A stretch of 64,000 bases of DNA from Xanthomonas hortorum (GCF_002940005.1 NZ_MDEF01000005.1), one strand, 5' to 3'; numbered from the stretch's first letter, positions 54,201-63,009 are shown. Notes: generated from the letters alone by a model not told the origin. Made by a program: numbers and translations.

Positions 54201-54972
54201 GCCAGCGGATGCTCAAGCCGCCTGGCGGCAACACGAAGTCCTCTGGCAGCACAATCGTGCGTGCGAACGGATCCACATCCACCGACGCGGAAGACTCCAC
54301 CGTCTCGGCAATGGTCTTGAAGCCGATCCAGCGCCCGGTATAGCGGCTCATCGCCCAGCCGAGCAGGCCCATGTCCAGGATGTCCTGCACCCCGGCCGGG
54401 TTGAGGATCGGCATCATCGCGCTGACGAATTCTTCTTCCGAACCGTGCGGCAGGGTCGAGCTGCGGCAGGCATGGTCGTCGGCGGCCAGCGCCAGCACGC
54501 CGCCATATGGCGAAGTTCCGGCGGCGTTGCCGTGCTTGAACACGTCGCCGCTGCGGTCTACGCCCGGGCCCTTGCCGTACCACATGCCGTACACGCCCTG
54601 CACCTTGGCACCGGGGAACAGATTGGTCTGCTGGGTGCCCCAGACCATGGTGGCGGCCAGGTCTTCGTTGAGGCCGGGGGTGAAGGTCACCCTGGCCGCG
54701 TCCAGATGCTTGCGCGCGCGCCACAGCTCCAGATCGAAACCGCCCAGCGGGCTGCCGCGGTAGCCGCTGATGAAGCCGGCAGTCGCAAGGCCGGCGGCGT
54801 CATCGCGCAGGCGTTGCATCAACGGCAGCCGCACCAGCGCCTGCACGCCTGACAAGTAGATGCGGCCATCGGCGCGCGTGTACTTGTGCTCCAGCGTGTA
54901 ATCCGCATCCACCTGGCCGAGCTCCGGCGTGTTGGCAGAGTCGGGGGAAGAGAGTGCAGCAGTACTGGTCAT
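51265..54972 (-). CDS. Indolepyruvate ferredoxin oxidoreductase, fused subunits
   Basis: A 1235-residue enzyme joining the alpha-type (pyrimidine and TPP-binding) and gamma-type (TGVGGTGVVTIGALLGMAG, about residue 735 onward) parts. It decarboxylates aryl-2-oxoacids from Phe, Tyr or Trp. Cys clusters CSGCPHN and CEGCGDCGEKSFC plus a later Cys set (CNKDYSCVSGFC) probably hold iron-sulfur centres. ATG 54972 is chosen over the upstream in-frame ATG at 55011. The fused form is typical of aerobic proteobacteria. It may work with the aromatic pathway of phhA. Confidence 0.92.
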   Translation of the reverse strand: MTSTAALSSPDSANTPELGQVDADYTLEHKYTRADGRIYLSGVQALVRLPLMQRLRDDAAGLATAGFISGYRGSPLGGFDLELWRARKHLDAARVTFTPGLNEDLAATMVWGTQQTNLFPGAKVQGVYGMWYGKGPGVDRSGDVFKHGNAAGTSPYGGVLALAADDHACRSSTLPHGSEEEFVSAMMPILNPAGVQDILDMGLLGWAMSRYTGRWIGFKTIAETVESSASVDVDPFARTIVLPEDFVLPPGGLSIRWPDPPVDQEMRLHRYAIAAAQAFARANHIDRVVLDSPHARLGIVTTGKSYLDVLQALEYLGLDAQACAQIGIRVYKVGMTWPLEPVGISAFAQGLEDILVVEEKKAFIERQMKELFYNWPASAGARPSIVGKYDEHGAWILPSTGELTPATIAAVIGKRIQRFALPSSAMTDSIEQRLRWMDSKEAEMALPRALFPRVPHYCSGCPHNTSTAVPEGSRALGGIGCHYMVTWMNRSTDTFTHMGGEGVTWSGQAPFTETPHVFQNLGDGTYFHSGSLAIRQSVATGVNITYKILYNDAVAMTGGQPVDGTLTVPDIAHQLRAEGIHAIAVVSDDISKWTRRRDLFPADVAFHDRGELDAVQQQLRTIRGVSILIFDQTCATEKRRRRKRGKLVDPPKRVMINSLVCEGCGDCGEKSFCVSVLPKETEFGRKRQIDQSNCNKDYSCVSGFCPSFVTVHGGKPRKGKQRDATALFDTLPAPPQRTTLEQPWNILITGVGGTGVVTIGALLGMAGHLEGKGATVLDQTGLAQKGGAVTTHIRIARRPADIHAVRIAAGEADLVLGCDMVVVNDYWALSKVRDGRTQVVLNTYEAMPGNFTTQPDLQFPAAEIIAGVRTALGGQEPLLLDATQLATALLGDAIASNLFVLGYAWQHGLVPLSHAALMRAIELNGAAVAMNQQAFAWGRLAAVDLPAVRRAAGLPSVGDSAIAHGDAPQARAPGNWEDHDLSGQSAPRALAQSTGNTLHGDVDAPTHPLDDEQLAQSLDEAIARRVGFLTDYQDAAYAQRYRALVERVRTHEAQRAPGSSALSEAVARYAFKLMAYKDEYEVARLYTRGDFQRRLQQQFEGDYTLRFHLAPPLLAKKDAHGNLIKREYGPWMFNAFKLLARLKFLRGGTLDVFGYSAERRGERQLIADYVATVETLLERLDADNVGLAAQIASIPEHIRGYGHIKHAHLHEAKAREAALLAQWRNPKALHVVQAA

Positions 54973-55135
54973 GGCTTGCCCGGAAAGGGTGGCTGGAACC
55001 CAGGGCTCCAAAACGGCCTAACAATTGTAACAGCCGCTATTCACATGCCTGGGACACCAGGTGTGCATCGCAGCGACACTGAGGTTAGGATGGGACAGGG
55101 TTGGGGTTTGTCGTGTGTCGCAAGGGGAAAAACCA

Positions 55136-55774
55136 GTGAGAACGAAGTTCGCATGGGCCATTGCGTTGGCCCTGCTCGGGAGCGTGTGGTCGTTGGCGCA
55201 AGCGCAGAGCCTGCCCAAGCCCAAGGAGTTCTATTTCGACGAAGACCGCGGCACCACCAAAGCCGTGGTCGCCGTGCAGGGGCAGGGCGATGCGGTGGTC
55301 GACCGTCTGGCCGCGATGGTGCAGCGTGACGCACGTGCCGCCGAACCGCGCGCGCAACTGGCCTCGCTGGCCTATGCCGGTGGGCGCACCCAGTTAGGCG
55401 ACGAGCTTTACCAGGGGGCGTTGGGCTTGGTTTCCAGTGGTAGCCAGCAATATCGCGCTATCACCTGGAACTACGGCTGGGATCTGTTGCGTGCCGACAA
55501 GGCCGACAAGGCCTTGCAGCTGTGGGCCAACCTGGCCAACGGCCGCCCGGCCACGCCGCAATGGCTGCCCACGACCGCAGCGCTGGCGCTGTGGCGTGCC
55601 GGGCGCAAGCAGGAAGCGGTCGAGTGGTATGCCGCCGCCGTGCGCACCTGGCCTGAACGCTGGAGCAGCACCGCCAACTACGCCAGCCTGCTGCCGGACT
55701 GGCGCGAAGCAGAGCGTGCCAGCCTGGCCGAGGTCTTCGCCGCCTGGCAGGCGAACCCGCCGGCGTTTCCGTGA
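55136..55774 (+). CDS. Exported TPR-like hypothetical protein
   Basis: A 212-residue protein with a GTG start behind AAGGGGAAAA. The signal peptide is residues 1-21 (ALLGSVWSLAQAQ). The rest is helical with tetratricopeptide-like pairs (YGWDLLRADKADKALQLWANL, ALWRAGRKQEAVEWYAAAV). It is likely periplasmic and scaffold-like. No enzyme motif is visible. It is divergent from the oxidoreductase gene. Confidence 0.75.
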   Translation: MRTKFAWAIALALLGSVWSLAQAQSLPKPKEFYFDEDRGTTKAVVAVQGQGDAVVDRLAAMVQRDARAAEPRAQLASLAYAGGRTQLGDELYQGALGLVSSGSQQYRAITWNYGWDLLRADKADKALQLWANLANGRPATPQWLPTTAALALWRAGRKQEAVEWYAAAVRTWPERWSSTANYASLLPDWREAERASLAEVFAAWQANPPAFP

Positions 55775-56009
55775 GTCTTGGCATCGCGCTGCAGTTAACC
55801 GCCGCAGCGCGATGCCCTGCATTAGCCGAATCTGCGCGATAGGCAGGCTTTTTCATCCAGCCACCGACCAACGCCTTGATGAGGCGAGGGCGCCGCATAT
55901 TCGACGTACCTTTTTTTGGGCGACCGAGCGAAACCGCCAGGATTTGAAATGTGGACCCGGTGACATGAGTCGAAGGTGGAGAGAGCAGTTGCAGAGCGGC
56001 GGATCTGTG

Positions 56010-56290
56010 GCTTGGCTGCAGGGCCCTTGCCCGCTCACCATCGCGGGACACGCCGCAAGTACGTCCGTGTAGGCTCTTACGCGGCATCCATGCCGCGTAA
56101 GGTCCCGCGACGGTGAGCGGACAAGGACCAGTAGAGATGGTCGGTGTGCGTGTTTTCAACAACGCAACCGACTAACTCTCTGGTGCGGTGTCCTCGCCGA
56201 TTGCGGGACCATGTGGCGGCATGGATGCCGCCACTGAGCCTCCAGGGACGGATTCACGGGGTGTCCCGCGAGCGGCGAGGACACCGCGCA
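56010..56290 (-). repeat. Composite palindromic element, copy 2 (reverse orientation)
   Basis: The reverse complement matches the element at 15461-15748: module B (CCTTGCCCGCTCACCATCGC arms) comes first, then the shared spacer, then module A (GGTGTCCTCGCCG arms). The intermodule spacer also matches, which shows the composite is one unit. The remainder of 55775-56432 shows no gene; the open frames here are products of the repeat. Confidence 0.88.
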
Positions 56291-56432
56291 CTCGACACAC
56301 TGGTTTCGGATAGGCAAACGATGGAAGTCTCGCTGCTTCGGGTTAGCGCGATGCCAAGCCAGCCCTCTGTCGATGCCTGTGCTGCGCGCTATGCGATCCT
56401 GTGCATCGCTTTCCAACGGACACGATCACGCC

Positions 56433-57350
56433 ATGGCGGTGGATGCATTTGCGTTGATTCTGGCGATGCTGGGGCTGGGTCTGCTGTTCGCCCGCTTGCG
56501 GGTGCTGCCGGACAACAGCGCCGACGTGCTCAATCGCATCGTGTTGTATATCTGCCTGCCGGCCTCGGTGCTGACCTATGTGCCGCGCCTGCATCTGGAT
56601 GCTTCACTGGGTGGGGTGATCGCCACGCCGTGGGTGTTGACCGCGATCATCGTGCCGCTGCTGTGGGGCTGTAGCCGTGTGTTTGGATTCAAACGCGAGG
56701 AATACGCTGCGCTGCTGATGTGCGTGGTGTTCACCAACTCCAGCTTCATCGGCTTTCCGATGGTGCGCGCGTTGATCGGCGATCACGCGCTGCCGTATGC
56801 GGTGGTCTACGACCAGTTCGGTACTTTCGTGCTGCTGTCCACGTTTGGGTTATATGTGCTGGCGCGCTACAGCGGCGATACCCCGCCTACCGCGCGGATG
56901 ATCCTGCTGCGGGTGCTGCGGTTTCCGCCGCTGTGGGCGCTGCTGTTCGCACTGACGTTGATGCCGGAGCAGCCGCCGACCTGGATCGGTTCGGGATTGA
57001 AGAGCCTGGCCGATGCGATGCTGCCGCTGGTGATGCTGGCGGTCGGCTTTTCGCTGCAGTTGCGCTTGCCTGCGGACGAGTTAAAACCGCTGGTAGCGGG
57101 GCTGGTCTTCAAACTTGCGTTGATGCCGGTCCTGGCACTGCCGTTGTCCTGGGCGCTTGGCCTGCATGGGGCGATGTTGCAGACCAACGTCCTCGAATCG
57201 GCCATGCCCACCATGATCACTGCCGCCGCATTGGCCATCTCGCATCGGCTGGCACCGCGCCTGGCCGCAGCGATGGTCGGCTACAGCATCCTGCTGTCGC
57301 TGCTGACATTGCCTGCCTGGGCCTGGTTGCTGGCACGTCTGGTGGCGTGA
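56433..57350 (+). CDS. AEC-family permease
   Basis: A 305-residue inner-membrane carrier with about ten helices. The auxin-efflux-carrier pattern is visible: NRIVLYICLPASVLTYV, FTNSSFIGFPMVRALIG and the late AMPTMITAAALA. Members export or import organic acids, amino acids or auxin-like compounds. ATG 56433 is where homology begins. The substrate is unknown. Confidence 0.88.
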   Translation: MAVDAFALILAMLGLGLLFARLRVLPDNSADVLNRIVLYICLPASVLTYVPRLHLDASLGGVIATPWVLTAIIVPLLWGCSRVFGFKREEYAALLMCVVFTNSSFIGFPMVRALIGDHALPYAVVYDQFGTFVLLSTFGLYVLARYSGDTPPTARMILLRVLRFPPLWALLFALTLMPEQPPTWIGSGLKSLADAMLPLVMLAVGFSLQLRLPADELKPLVAGLVFKLALMPVLALPLSWALGLHGAMLQTNVLESAMPTMITAAALAISHRLAPRLAAAMVGYSILLSLLTLPAWAWLLARLVA

Positions 57351-57679
57351 TGCCAGGCGCGAACTCGCGCTGCCACTTTGGTAGTGCCGCATCGCAGGTT
57401 CAACGCGCACCCGCGTTAGCCTCGCAGCCAATGCTGCACTGCGATGACAATGCGCTGCATGCAGAGTCGCCAATCGACACCACAGCGCGCGAGGTCATGA
57501 CGCAGGCGCAGGTCGCGCAGAAGCTGCTGCGCACGCGCGCAGCACAGGGATTTTCCGAGCATGGATCACGGCTGCTGGAAGATCGCCCGGCTGGCAGTCG
57601 AGCGGTTTAACGTCTTTCGACTACTTCCTCACCGTGCCGCGGTGTACGCTGCCGGCTTGCTCCCGGAAGCGAGGCGTGC
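57351..57679 (+). other. Intergenic region, no supported gene
   Basis: A 59-codon open frame (57433-57610) exists but has no ribosome site and ordinary composition for a shadow frame. The parA promoter should lie in the last 100 bases. Nothing else was recognised. Confidence 0.4.
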
Positions 57680-58312
57680 ATGAAGACAGTCCTGGTGGCC
57701 GGCTCCAAAGGCGGCGTAGGCAAGACCACGATCGCCACCAATCTGGCCGCACATGCGGCCTTGCAGGGCCAGCGCACCGTGCTGGCAGATGCCGATCCGC
57801 AGGGCTCGTCCACGCGCTGGGCGCAGCGTCGCGCCAGTCTGGAAAGTGCGGTGCTGCCGATCGACGCCACCCGCCGTCGCAACTGGCAGGCCGCAGTGCC
57901 CGATGGCACCGATCAGCTGATCATCGATGCCCCGGCCGGGGCAATGGCCGAGGATCTGAGCGGATTTCTGGACCACGTCGATGCCATCGTGGTGCCGGTG
58001 CTGTCCTCGGCACTGGATATCGAAGCGGTGGTGGGCTTTCTCAACACGCTGGCCAAGGTGCCGCGCGTGCACCAGCGCAAATTGCCGGTGGGCCTGGTGC
58101 TCAATCGCGCCCGTCCGTGGACCCAGACCTCGCAACAGGCCGCCGAGATGATCGGCACCTGGCCGTATCCGCTGGTGACCCAGCTGCGCGACACCCAGGC
58201 CTACGTGGTCATGGCCGGGCTGGGGCGCAGCTTGTTCGATTACCGCTCGGCGCAGGTGCGCGACCATCAACAGGACTGGGAGCCGCTGTTCAAGTGGCTC
58301 AAGAAGGCCTAA
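57680..58312 (+). CDS. ParA-like P-loop ATPase, orphan
   Basis: A 210-residue ParA/MinD-superfamily ATPase with the deviant Walker A KGGVGKTT, DADPQGS and LIIDAPAG. It is short and lacks an N-terminal DNA-binding region. No ParB is adjacent, so it probably positions a protein or complex rather than partitioning DNA. It leads a run with sixA, yceI and the phospholipase-D gene. Confidence 0.9.
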   Translation: MKTVLVAGSKGGVGKTTIATNLAAHAALQGQRTVLADADPQGSSTRWAQRRASLESAVLPIDATRRRNWQAAVPDGTDQLIIDAPAGAMAEDLSGFLDHVDAIVVPVLSSALDIEAVVGFLNTLAKVPRVHQRKLPVGLVLNRARPWTQTSQQAAEMIGTWPYPLVTQLRDTQAYVVMAGLGRSLFDYRSAQVRDHQQDWEPLFKWLKKA

Positions 58313-58326
58313 ACCGGATAGTTTCC

Positions 58327-58803
58327 ATGCGCGAATTGATCTTGTTGCGACACGCCCACGCCGAGCCGGCCGATACCGGCCAGGCCGATCTGGACCGCCC
58401 GCTGTCCCCGCACGGCATCGCCGAGGCGGAATCGGCCGGCCGCTGGCTGCGCGAGCAGCGCCTGGTGCCCGACCGCGTGCTGTGCTCGCCGGCCCGGCGC
58501 GCCCGCGAGACGCTGGAAGCGGTACTGGAGCTCACCGGCTATATCGAACAACGCCTGGACGAGCGCATCTACGAAGCGACGCCCGGCACCCTGGCCAGCC
58601 TGGTGGACGAACACCGCGACGCCGAGCGTTTGCTGCTGGTGGGCCACAACCCAGGGCTGGAGCGGTTGGCAGCGCTGATGCACAGCGGCCAGACCGGCGA
58701 CTACCGTGGCATGCCCACCGCCGCGATCGCCTTGCTGGCGCTGCCGCTGGAGGCCGCCATCGAACCGGGAATCGCCCGCCTGACCGCCTTCTGGTGGCCT
58801 TGA
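58327..58803 (+). CDS. sixA: SixA-type phosphohistidine phosphatase
   Basis: A 158-residue histidine phosphatase. The RH pair is in LLRHAHAE, the second Arg in SPARRARET, and the last catalytic His in VGHNPGLERL. SixA proteins remove phosphate from phosphohistidine proteins such as PTSNtr components. ATG 58327 follows the parA stop by 14 bases. Confidence 0.88.
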   Translation: MRELILLRHAHAEPADTGQADLDRPLSPHGIAEAESAGRWLREQRLVPDRVLCSPARRARETLEAVLELTGYIEQRLDERIYEATPGTLASLVDEHRDAERLLLVGHNPGLERLAALMHSGQTGDYRGMPTAAIALLALPLEAAIEPGIARLTAFWWP

Positions 58804-58806
58804 TCC

Positions 58807-59379
58807 GTGTCATCGTCGCTGCGCTGGTACGCCTGGCTCGCGCTCTGGGTCGCTCTGCCCTGTATGGCGCAGCAGAAGGTGCATTCCATCGACCCGGTGC
58901 AATCGCGCTTCGGGTTCGAGATCAGAACGCGCTTCGGCATGAAGATCGAGGGGTTCTTCCCGCGTTTTCGCGGTGAGCTGGTGGAATTGCCCGACAAACG
59001 CCAACAGGTGCGCTTCCGGCTGGACGCCACCCAGGTGGAAATCCCTGGCAAGGACCGCTACACCGCGTGGATGCGCGGCGAGGATTTCTTCGATGTCGCC
59101 CAATACCCGGTGGTGGAATTCGAGTCGCTTCCCTACACCGAAGCGGTCGTGAAGCAGGGGGGCGACATCACCGGCAACCTGACCATTCGCGGAATCACGC
59201 ACATCGAGACCCTGCATGTGGCGCCAGCTGAATGCGCGCGGCCGGGCTATGATTGCGACGTGATCAGTCGTGGGACGGTGCTGCGTGGACGTTACGGAAT
59301 GAATGCGTGGCAGATGGCCCTGGGTGACAGGGTGACGTTCGTTCTGCGTGGGCGGTTGCAGGAGGCGCGGCGCCCGTGA
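58807..59379 (+). CDS. YceI-family periplasmic protein
   Basis: A 190-residue lipocalin-like protein. A signal peptide (ending MAQQ) precedes the YceI fold: VHSIDPVQSRFGFEIR, FDVAQYPVVEFESL, ITGNLTIRGITH. GTG 58807 is the start, three bases after the sixA stop. The family binds isoprenoids. It overlaps the next gene by four bases. Confidence 0.9.
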   Translation: MSSSLRWYAWLALWVALPCMAQQKVHSIDPVQSRFGFEIRTRFGMKIEGFFPRFRGELVELPDKRQQVRFRLDATQVEIPGKDRYTAWMRGEDFFDVAQYPVVEFESLPYTEAVVKQGGDITGNLTIRGITHIETLHVAPAECARPGYDCDVISRGTVLRGRYGMNAWQMALGDRVTFVLRGRLQEARRP

Positions 59380-61409
59380 GTTTCCTGTTGAGGGTGCTTG
59401 TGCTGGCAACGCTGTTGCTCGGCACCGGATGCGCCGGCCTGTCGCAAATCGAACGCAACCGTGCGGCAGGCGTGGCTTCTGCTGCGCGCAGCACGCTGGT
59501 GAGCTGCACCCAGGCCAATCGCTGTGCGCTGTCCTCGCCGCTGCGCGCGCTGGGTGGCGAGGCGATCAGCAGCTCCACTGCGGCTGCGCCGCGGCACTAC
59601 GCCACCATCGTCGATCGTGGCGAAGAGTCGTTGGTCGCGCGGCTCAATCTGATCCGCAGCGCCACCCGCAGCATCGATCTGCAGACCTATATCTTCGACA
59701 AGGACGATAGCGCGCGCATGGTGCTGGATGCACTGATCGACGCGGCGCAGCGCGGGGTCAAGGTGCGCATCCTGATCGACCAGCTGTCGGCGATCGCCGA
59801 TCTGCAGATTCTCGGCGCGCTGTCCAGCACCCATGAAAATCTGCAGCTGCGTATCTACAACCCCACTTTCGGCAAGGTCAAACTCAACTACTTCGACTAT
59901 GCCGGCAGCGTGGTGTGCTGTTTCCGTCGCTTCAACCAGCGCATGCACAACAAGTTGCTGGTGGTGGACGATGTGCTCGGCGTGGTCGGCGGCCGCAACT
60001 ACCAGGACGACTATTTCGACTGGGACAGCGAATACAACTTCCGCGACCGCGACGTGATTCTGGCCGGCCCGGAAGTGCGTGCGATGGCGGCCAATTTCGA
60101 TGCGTTCTGGCGCGCGCAGCGCAGCGTGCCGGCCGAGCGCCTGAACGATGTCGGCCGCCTGCTGCTGGAACAGGGCGCGCCGAAAATGCCGCCGGCCGAC
60201 ATCCGCCGCCCGGAGCGGGTGGCGCGCGTCGACCGTGAGGCGCGCGATGCGCAATTCATCCGCGATGCGTTCGTGACCCCGGCCATGCCGGTGCAGCGCG
60301 TGCTGTATGTGGCCGACCTGCCGCAGAAACACCGCAAGGAACATGCCGCCAAAGCGGTGTCCACCGCGCCGGAGCTGGACGGCCTGATCGCCGGTGCGCA
60401 GCAGGAAGTGCTGCTGCAGACGCCGTATCTGGTGTTGTCCGATGAGGCACAGGCGATCTTCCGCACACTGCGCACGCGCCCGCAGCCGCCACGCATCGTG
60501 GTCTCGAGCAATAGCCTGGCGGCCACCGACAACCCGATCGTGTATGCGCTGTCGTACAAGTTCAAACGCCGCAACCTGCGCGAGCTGGGCTTCAACATCT
60601 ACGAATTCAAGCCATTTCCGCTGAATGCACCGGTGGACTACGCCAATCTGGTGCCCGACCCGCTCAATCCGCAGGCCGCCGAGCCGGTCGAGGGCGACAG
60701 CAGCGTCAATCGCGTGATCAGCGGCAGCGCGGCCGGTGACGCGGTGCGTGGCAGCGGTGGCAGCAATAGCAACAGTGGCGGCGGAACACCGGGGAGTGCC
60801 ATTCGCGGCAGCGGTGGTGGCGCGGGGCGTGCGCCCGGCGGCAGCGAGGTCGACCGGCGTGTACTGCGTACCGAAACGCGGCCCTCGTTCCTGGGCACGC
60901 GTGCGGTCAACAAGCCGCTGCCGGTCACCCGCGCCGGCGCGCGCATGGGCCTGCATGCCAAGTCGTTGGTGGTGGACCGGCGCATCGGCGTGATCGGCAC
61001 GCACAACTTCGACCCGCGCAGCGAGAACTACAACACCGAAGCGGCGGTGGTGATCGACGATGCGCGCTTTGCGCAGGCGCTGGCTGCCAGCATCGAGCGC
61101 GACATCGCGCCGGAAAATGCCTGGACCGTGGCCTCGCGCGAAAAGCCGCCGGTGCTGAGCGGACTGAACTACAGCGTGGGCAAGGTGTCCGAATCGTTGC
61201 CGGTGCTGGATTTCTGGCCCTGGCGCTATGCCACCAATTACGAATTCCAGCCTGGCCCCGGCTGCCCGTTTCCACTCAAGCGCCAGGACCCGCAGTTCCG
61301 GCAGTGCTATGTGGCGGTGGGCGACTTCCCCGAGGTCAACGTCGGCCCGAAGTGGTTGCTGGTGCGGATGCTGACCGCCTTCGGTGCCGGCCTGGTGCCG
61401 ATTCTGTGA
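59376..61409 (+). CDS. Phospholipase D-family lipoprotein, cardiolipin-synthase-like
   Basis: A 677-residue protein with a lipobox (LLGTGC) and two complete HKD motifs: His191, Lys193, Asp198 (MHNKLLVVDD) and His527, Lys529, Asp534 (LHAKSLVVD). It probably acts on membrane phospholipids at the envelope. Between the HKD halves, residues about 449-490 form a Gly/Ser-rich insertion (GGSNSNSGGGTPGS) that is not part of the catalytic fold. A GTG start overlaps the yceI stop. Confidence 0.9.
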   Translation: MSFLLRVLVLATLLLGTGCAGLSQIERNRAAGVASAARSTLVSCTQANRCALSSPLRALGGEAISSSTAAAPRHYATIVDRGEESLVARLNLIRSATRSIDLQTYIFDKDDSARMVLDALIDAAQRGVKVRILIDQLSAIADLQILGALSSTHENLQLRIYNPTFGKVKLNYFDYAGSVVCCFRRFNQRMHNKLLVVDDVLGVVGGRNYQDDYFDWDSEYNFRDRDVILAGPEVRAMAANFDAFWRAQRSVPAERLNDVGRLLLEQGAPKMPPADIRRPERVARVDREARDAQFIRDAFVTPAMPVQRVLYVADLPQKHRKEHAAKAVSTAPELDGLIAGAQQEVLLQTPYLVLSDEAQAIFRTLRTRPQPPRIVVSSNSLAATDNPIVYALSYKFKRRNLRELGFNIYEFKPFPLNAPVDYANLVPDPLNPQAAEPVEGDSSVNRVISGSAAGDAVRGSGGSNSNSGGGTPGSAIRGSGGGAGRAPGGSEVDRRVLRTETRPSFLGTRAVNKPLPVTRAGARMGLHAKSLVVDRRIGVIGTHNFDPRSENYNTEAAVVIDDARFAQALAASIERDIAPENAWTVASREKPPVLSGLNYSVGKVSESLPVLDFWPWRYATNYEFQPGPGCPFPLKRQDPQFRQCYVAVGDFPEVNVGPKWLLVRMLTAFGAGLVPIL

Positions 61410-61540
61410 TCGCATAGGCGCGTCGCTCACTGGCCGCTATCGTGACGATATGTCTCTGGCGCGGAGACGGAACTGCGCCTGGATCAATCAGGGCAGTCAG
61501 CGACAGTTGAACCAGATCCTCCGGGCGCAGATGCTGTTGC

Positions 61541-61652
61541 GATTCCCGATTCCCGATTCCCGATTCCCGATTCCCGATTCCCGATTCCCGATTCCCCCAA
61601 TCCCCAATCCCCAATCCCCAATCCCCAATCCCCAATCCCCAATCCCCAATCC
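61541..61652 (+). repeat. Heptanucleotide array: 8x GATTCCC then 8x CCAATCC
   Basis: Eight exact copies of GATTCCC (61541-61596) are followed without gap by eight exact copies of CCAATCC (61597-61652). The array ends seven bases before the ATG of the thioesterase gene and covers the place where its ribosome site should be. Confidence 0.95.
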
Positions 61653-61659
61653 CCAGCCT

Positions 61660-62088
61660 ATGACCTTCCGCGACCCCGTCGATCTTGCTGCCCTCAACGC
61701 CTCCAGCCGCGACACCTTGATCGAACATCTGGGCATCGTGTTCACAGACGCCGGCGACGATTGGTTGCGCGCCACCATGCCGGTGGATTCGCGCACCAAG
61801 CAGCCGTACGGCTTGCTGCACGGCGGTGCGTCGGTGGTGCTGGCCGAAACCCTGGGCAGTAGCGCCGGCAATCTGTGCGTGGATATGACCACCCAGATGT
61901 GCGTGGGGTTGGAGATCAACGCCAACCATCTGCGTGCGGCGTATCAGGACGTGGTCACTGGCACCGCGCGCGCCGTGCATATCGGGCGCAGTACGCAGGT
62001 GTGGGACATCACCATCGAAAACCCGGCCGGCAAGCGCGTGTGCGTTTCGCGGCTCACCTTGGCCGTGGTCCCGCGCAGCAATGGCTGA
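61660..62088 (+). CDS. PaaI/YdiI-type hotdog thioesterase
   Basis: A 142-residue hotdog-fold acyl-CoA hydrolase. GLLHGGASVVLAETLGS contains the catalytic acidic residue of the PaaI/YdiI group. The family includes DHNA-CoA and phenylacetyl-CoA hydrolases. ATG 61660 is taken as the start because homology begins right there. The upstream frame through the repeat array would encode a Pro-rich heptapeptide repeat and is unlikely to be translated. Confidence 0.88.
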   Translation: MTFRDPVDLAALNASSRDTLIEHLGIVFTDAGDDWLRATMPVDSRTKQPYGLLHGGASVVLAETLGSSAGNLCVDMTTQMCVGLEINANHLRAAYQDVVTGTARAVHIGRSTQVWDITIENPAGKRVCVSRLTLAVVPRSNG

Positions 62089-62205
62089 GCCCGCCGTGCA
62101 AGCACATGGGTGGAACAGCGCCACCCGCTGCCGGCACTGCGCGCGTGCCAAGCTGCTGTCACAATAGTCGCGCTTCCTTCCCCTGGTACCGGTCCCGTTC
62201 CTGCA

Positions 62206-63009
62206 ATGAGCGAGTCATCCCTGGACGCCACGCGCGATGCTGGCGGCGTGCTGCGTTGGTTCCGGTACCTGTATCGGGTACCGCTACTGCTGGTGCACCT
62301 GAGCATCTGTCTGCCGATCACCATGCTGTGCGTGGTGGCGCCGCCGCTGGCGCGCATCCGTACCGGCCACGACGACACCCTGGACGAGTGGATGATCCGC
62401 TGGTGGCAGGGCAATCTGATGCGCATCTTCGGATTTCGTTTGCGTCATTTCGGCACTCCGCTGCCGGGCGCTGCGTTGTTCGTCGCCAATCACGTCAGCT
62501 GGATCGACATCTCGATGCTGCACAGCCAACGCGTGATGGGCTTTGTGGCCAAGCGCGAGATCGCCGGCTGGCCGCTGGTGGGCTGGCTGGCGGCCAAGGG
62601 CCAGACCATCTTCCATCAGCGCGGCAATACCGAATCGCTGGGCGGCGTGCTGCAGGAAATGCTGGCGCGGCTGCAAAGCGGCAAACCGGTGGGCGTGTTT
62701 CCGGAAGGGCGCACCCGCGGCGGCACCGAGGTCGGCCCGTTCCATGCGCGCATCTTCCAGGCCGCGGTCGAGGCCGGCGTGCCGGTGCAACCGGTGGCGT
62801 TGCGTTACGGCGAGCGCGGCAATGCGCAGGCGGTGGTGGCGTTCGGCGAGCGCGAGAGTTTCTTCGACAACATCGTGCGTCTGCTCGGCGAGCCGGCGCG
62901 GCTGGCCGAAGTGCATTTTCTCGAGCCGATCCGCGCGCTGGATATCGACGGACGTCGCCGCCTGGCCGACACCTCGCGTCAACGCATCATTGCGGCCATG
63001 GAGTCCTAG
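62206..63009 (+). CDS. plsC: 1-acyl-sn-glycerol-3-phosphate acyltransferase
   Basis: A 267-residue membrane-bound acyltransferase. The catalytic NHVSWID (HX4D) and the glycerol-phosphate motif FPEGRTRGG are present after an N-terminal hydrophobic helix (residues 24-50). It makes phosphatidic acid for membrane lipids. An extended in-frame start at 62110 is less likely. Confidence 0.9.
   Translation: MSESSLDATRDAGGVLRWFRYLYRVPLLLVHLSICLPITMLCVVAPPLARIRTGHDDTLDEWMIRWWQGNLMRIFGFRLRHFGTPLPGAALFVANHVSWIDISMLHSQRVMGFVAKREIAGWPLVGWLAAKGQTIFHQRGNTESLGGVLQEMLARLQSGKPVGVFPEGRTRGGTEVGPFHARIFQAAVEAGVPVQPVALRYGERGNAQAVVAFGERESFFDNIVRLLGEPARLAEVHFLEPIRALDIDGRRRLADTSRQRIIAAMES

Noticed and set aside
57433..57610. 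59-codon open frame upstream of parA
   Set aside because: No start signal, no motif, and an in-frame continuation of a longer shadow through the AEC permease gene.
57680..58312. ParA-like gene as a sign of a plasmid or integrative element
   Set aside because: No ParB, replication, integrase or transfer genes nearby, and neighbours are ordinary chromosomal genes.
61541..61652. Tandem array as a CRISPR
   Set aside because: Units are 7 bases with no spacers and no cas genes.
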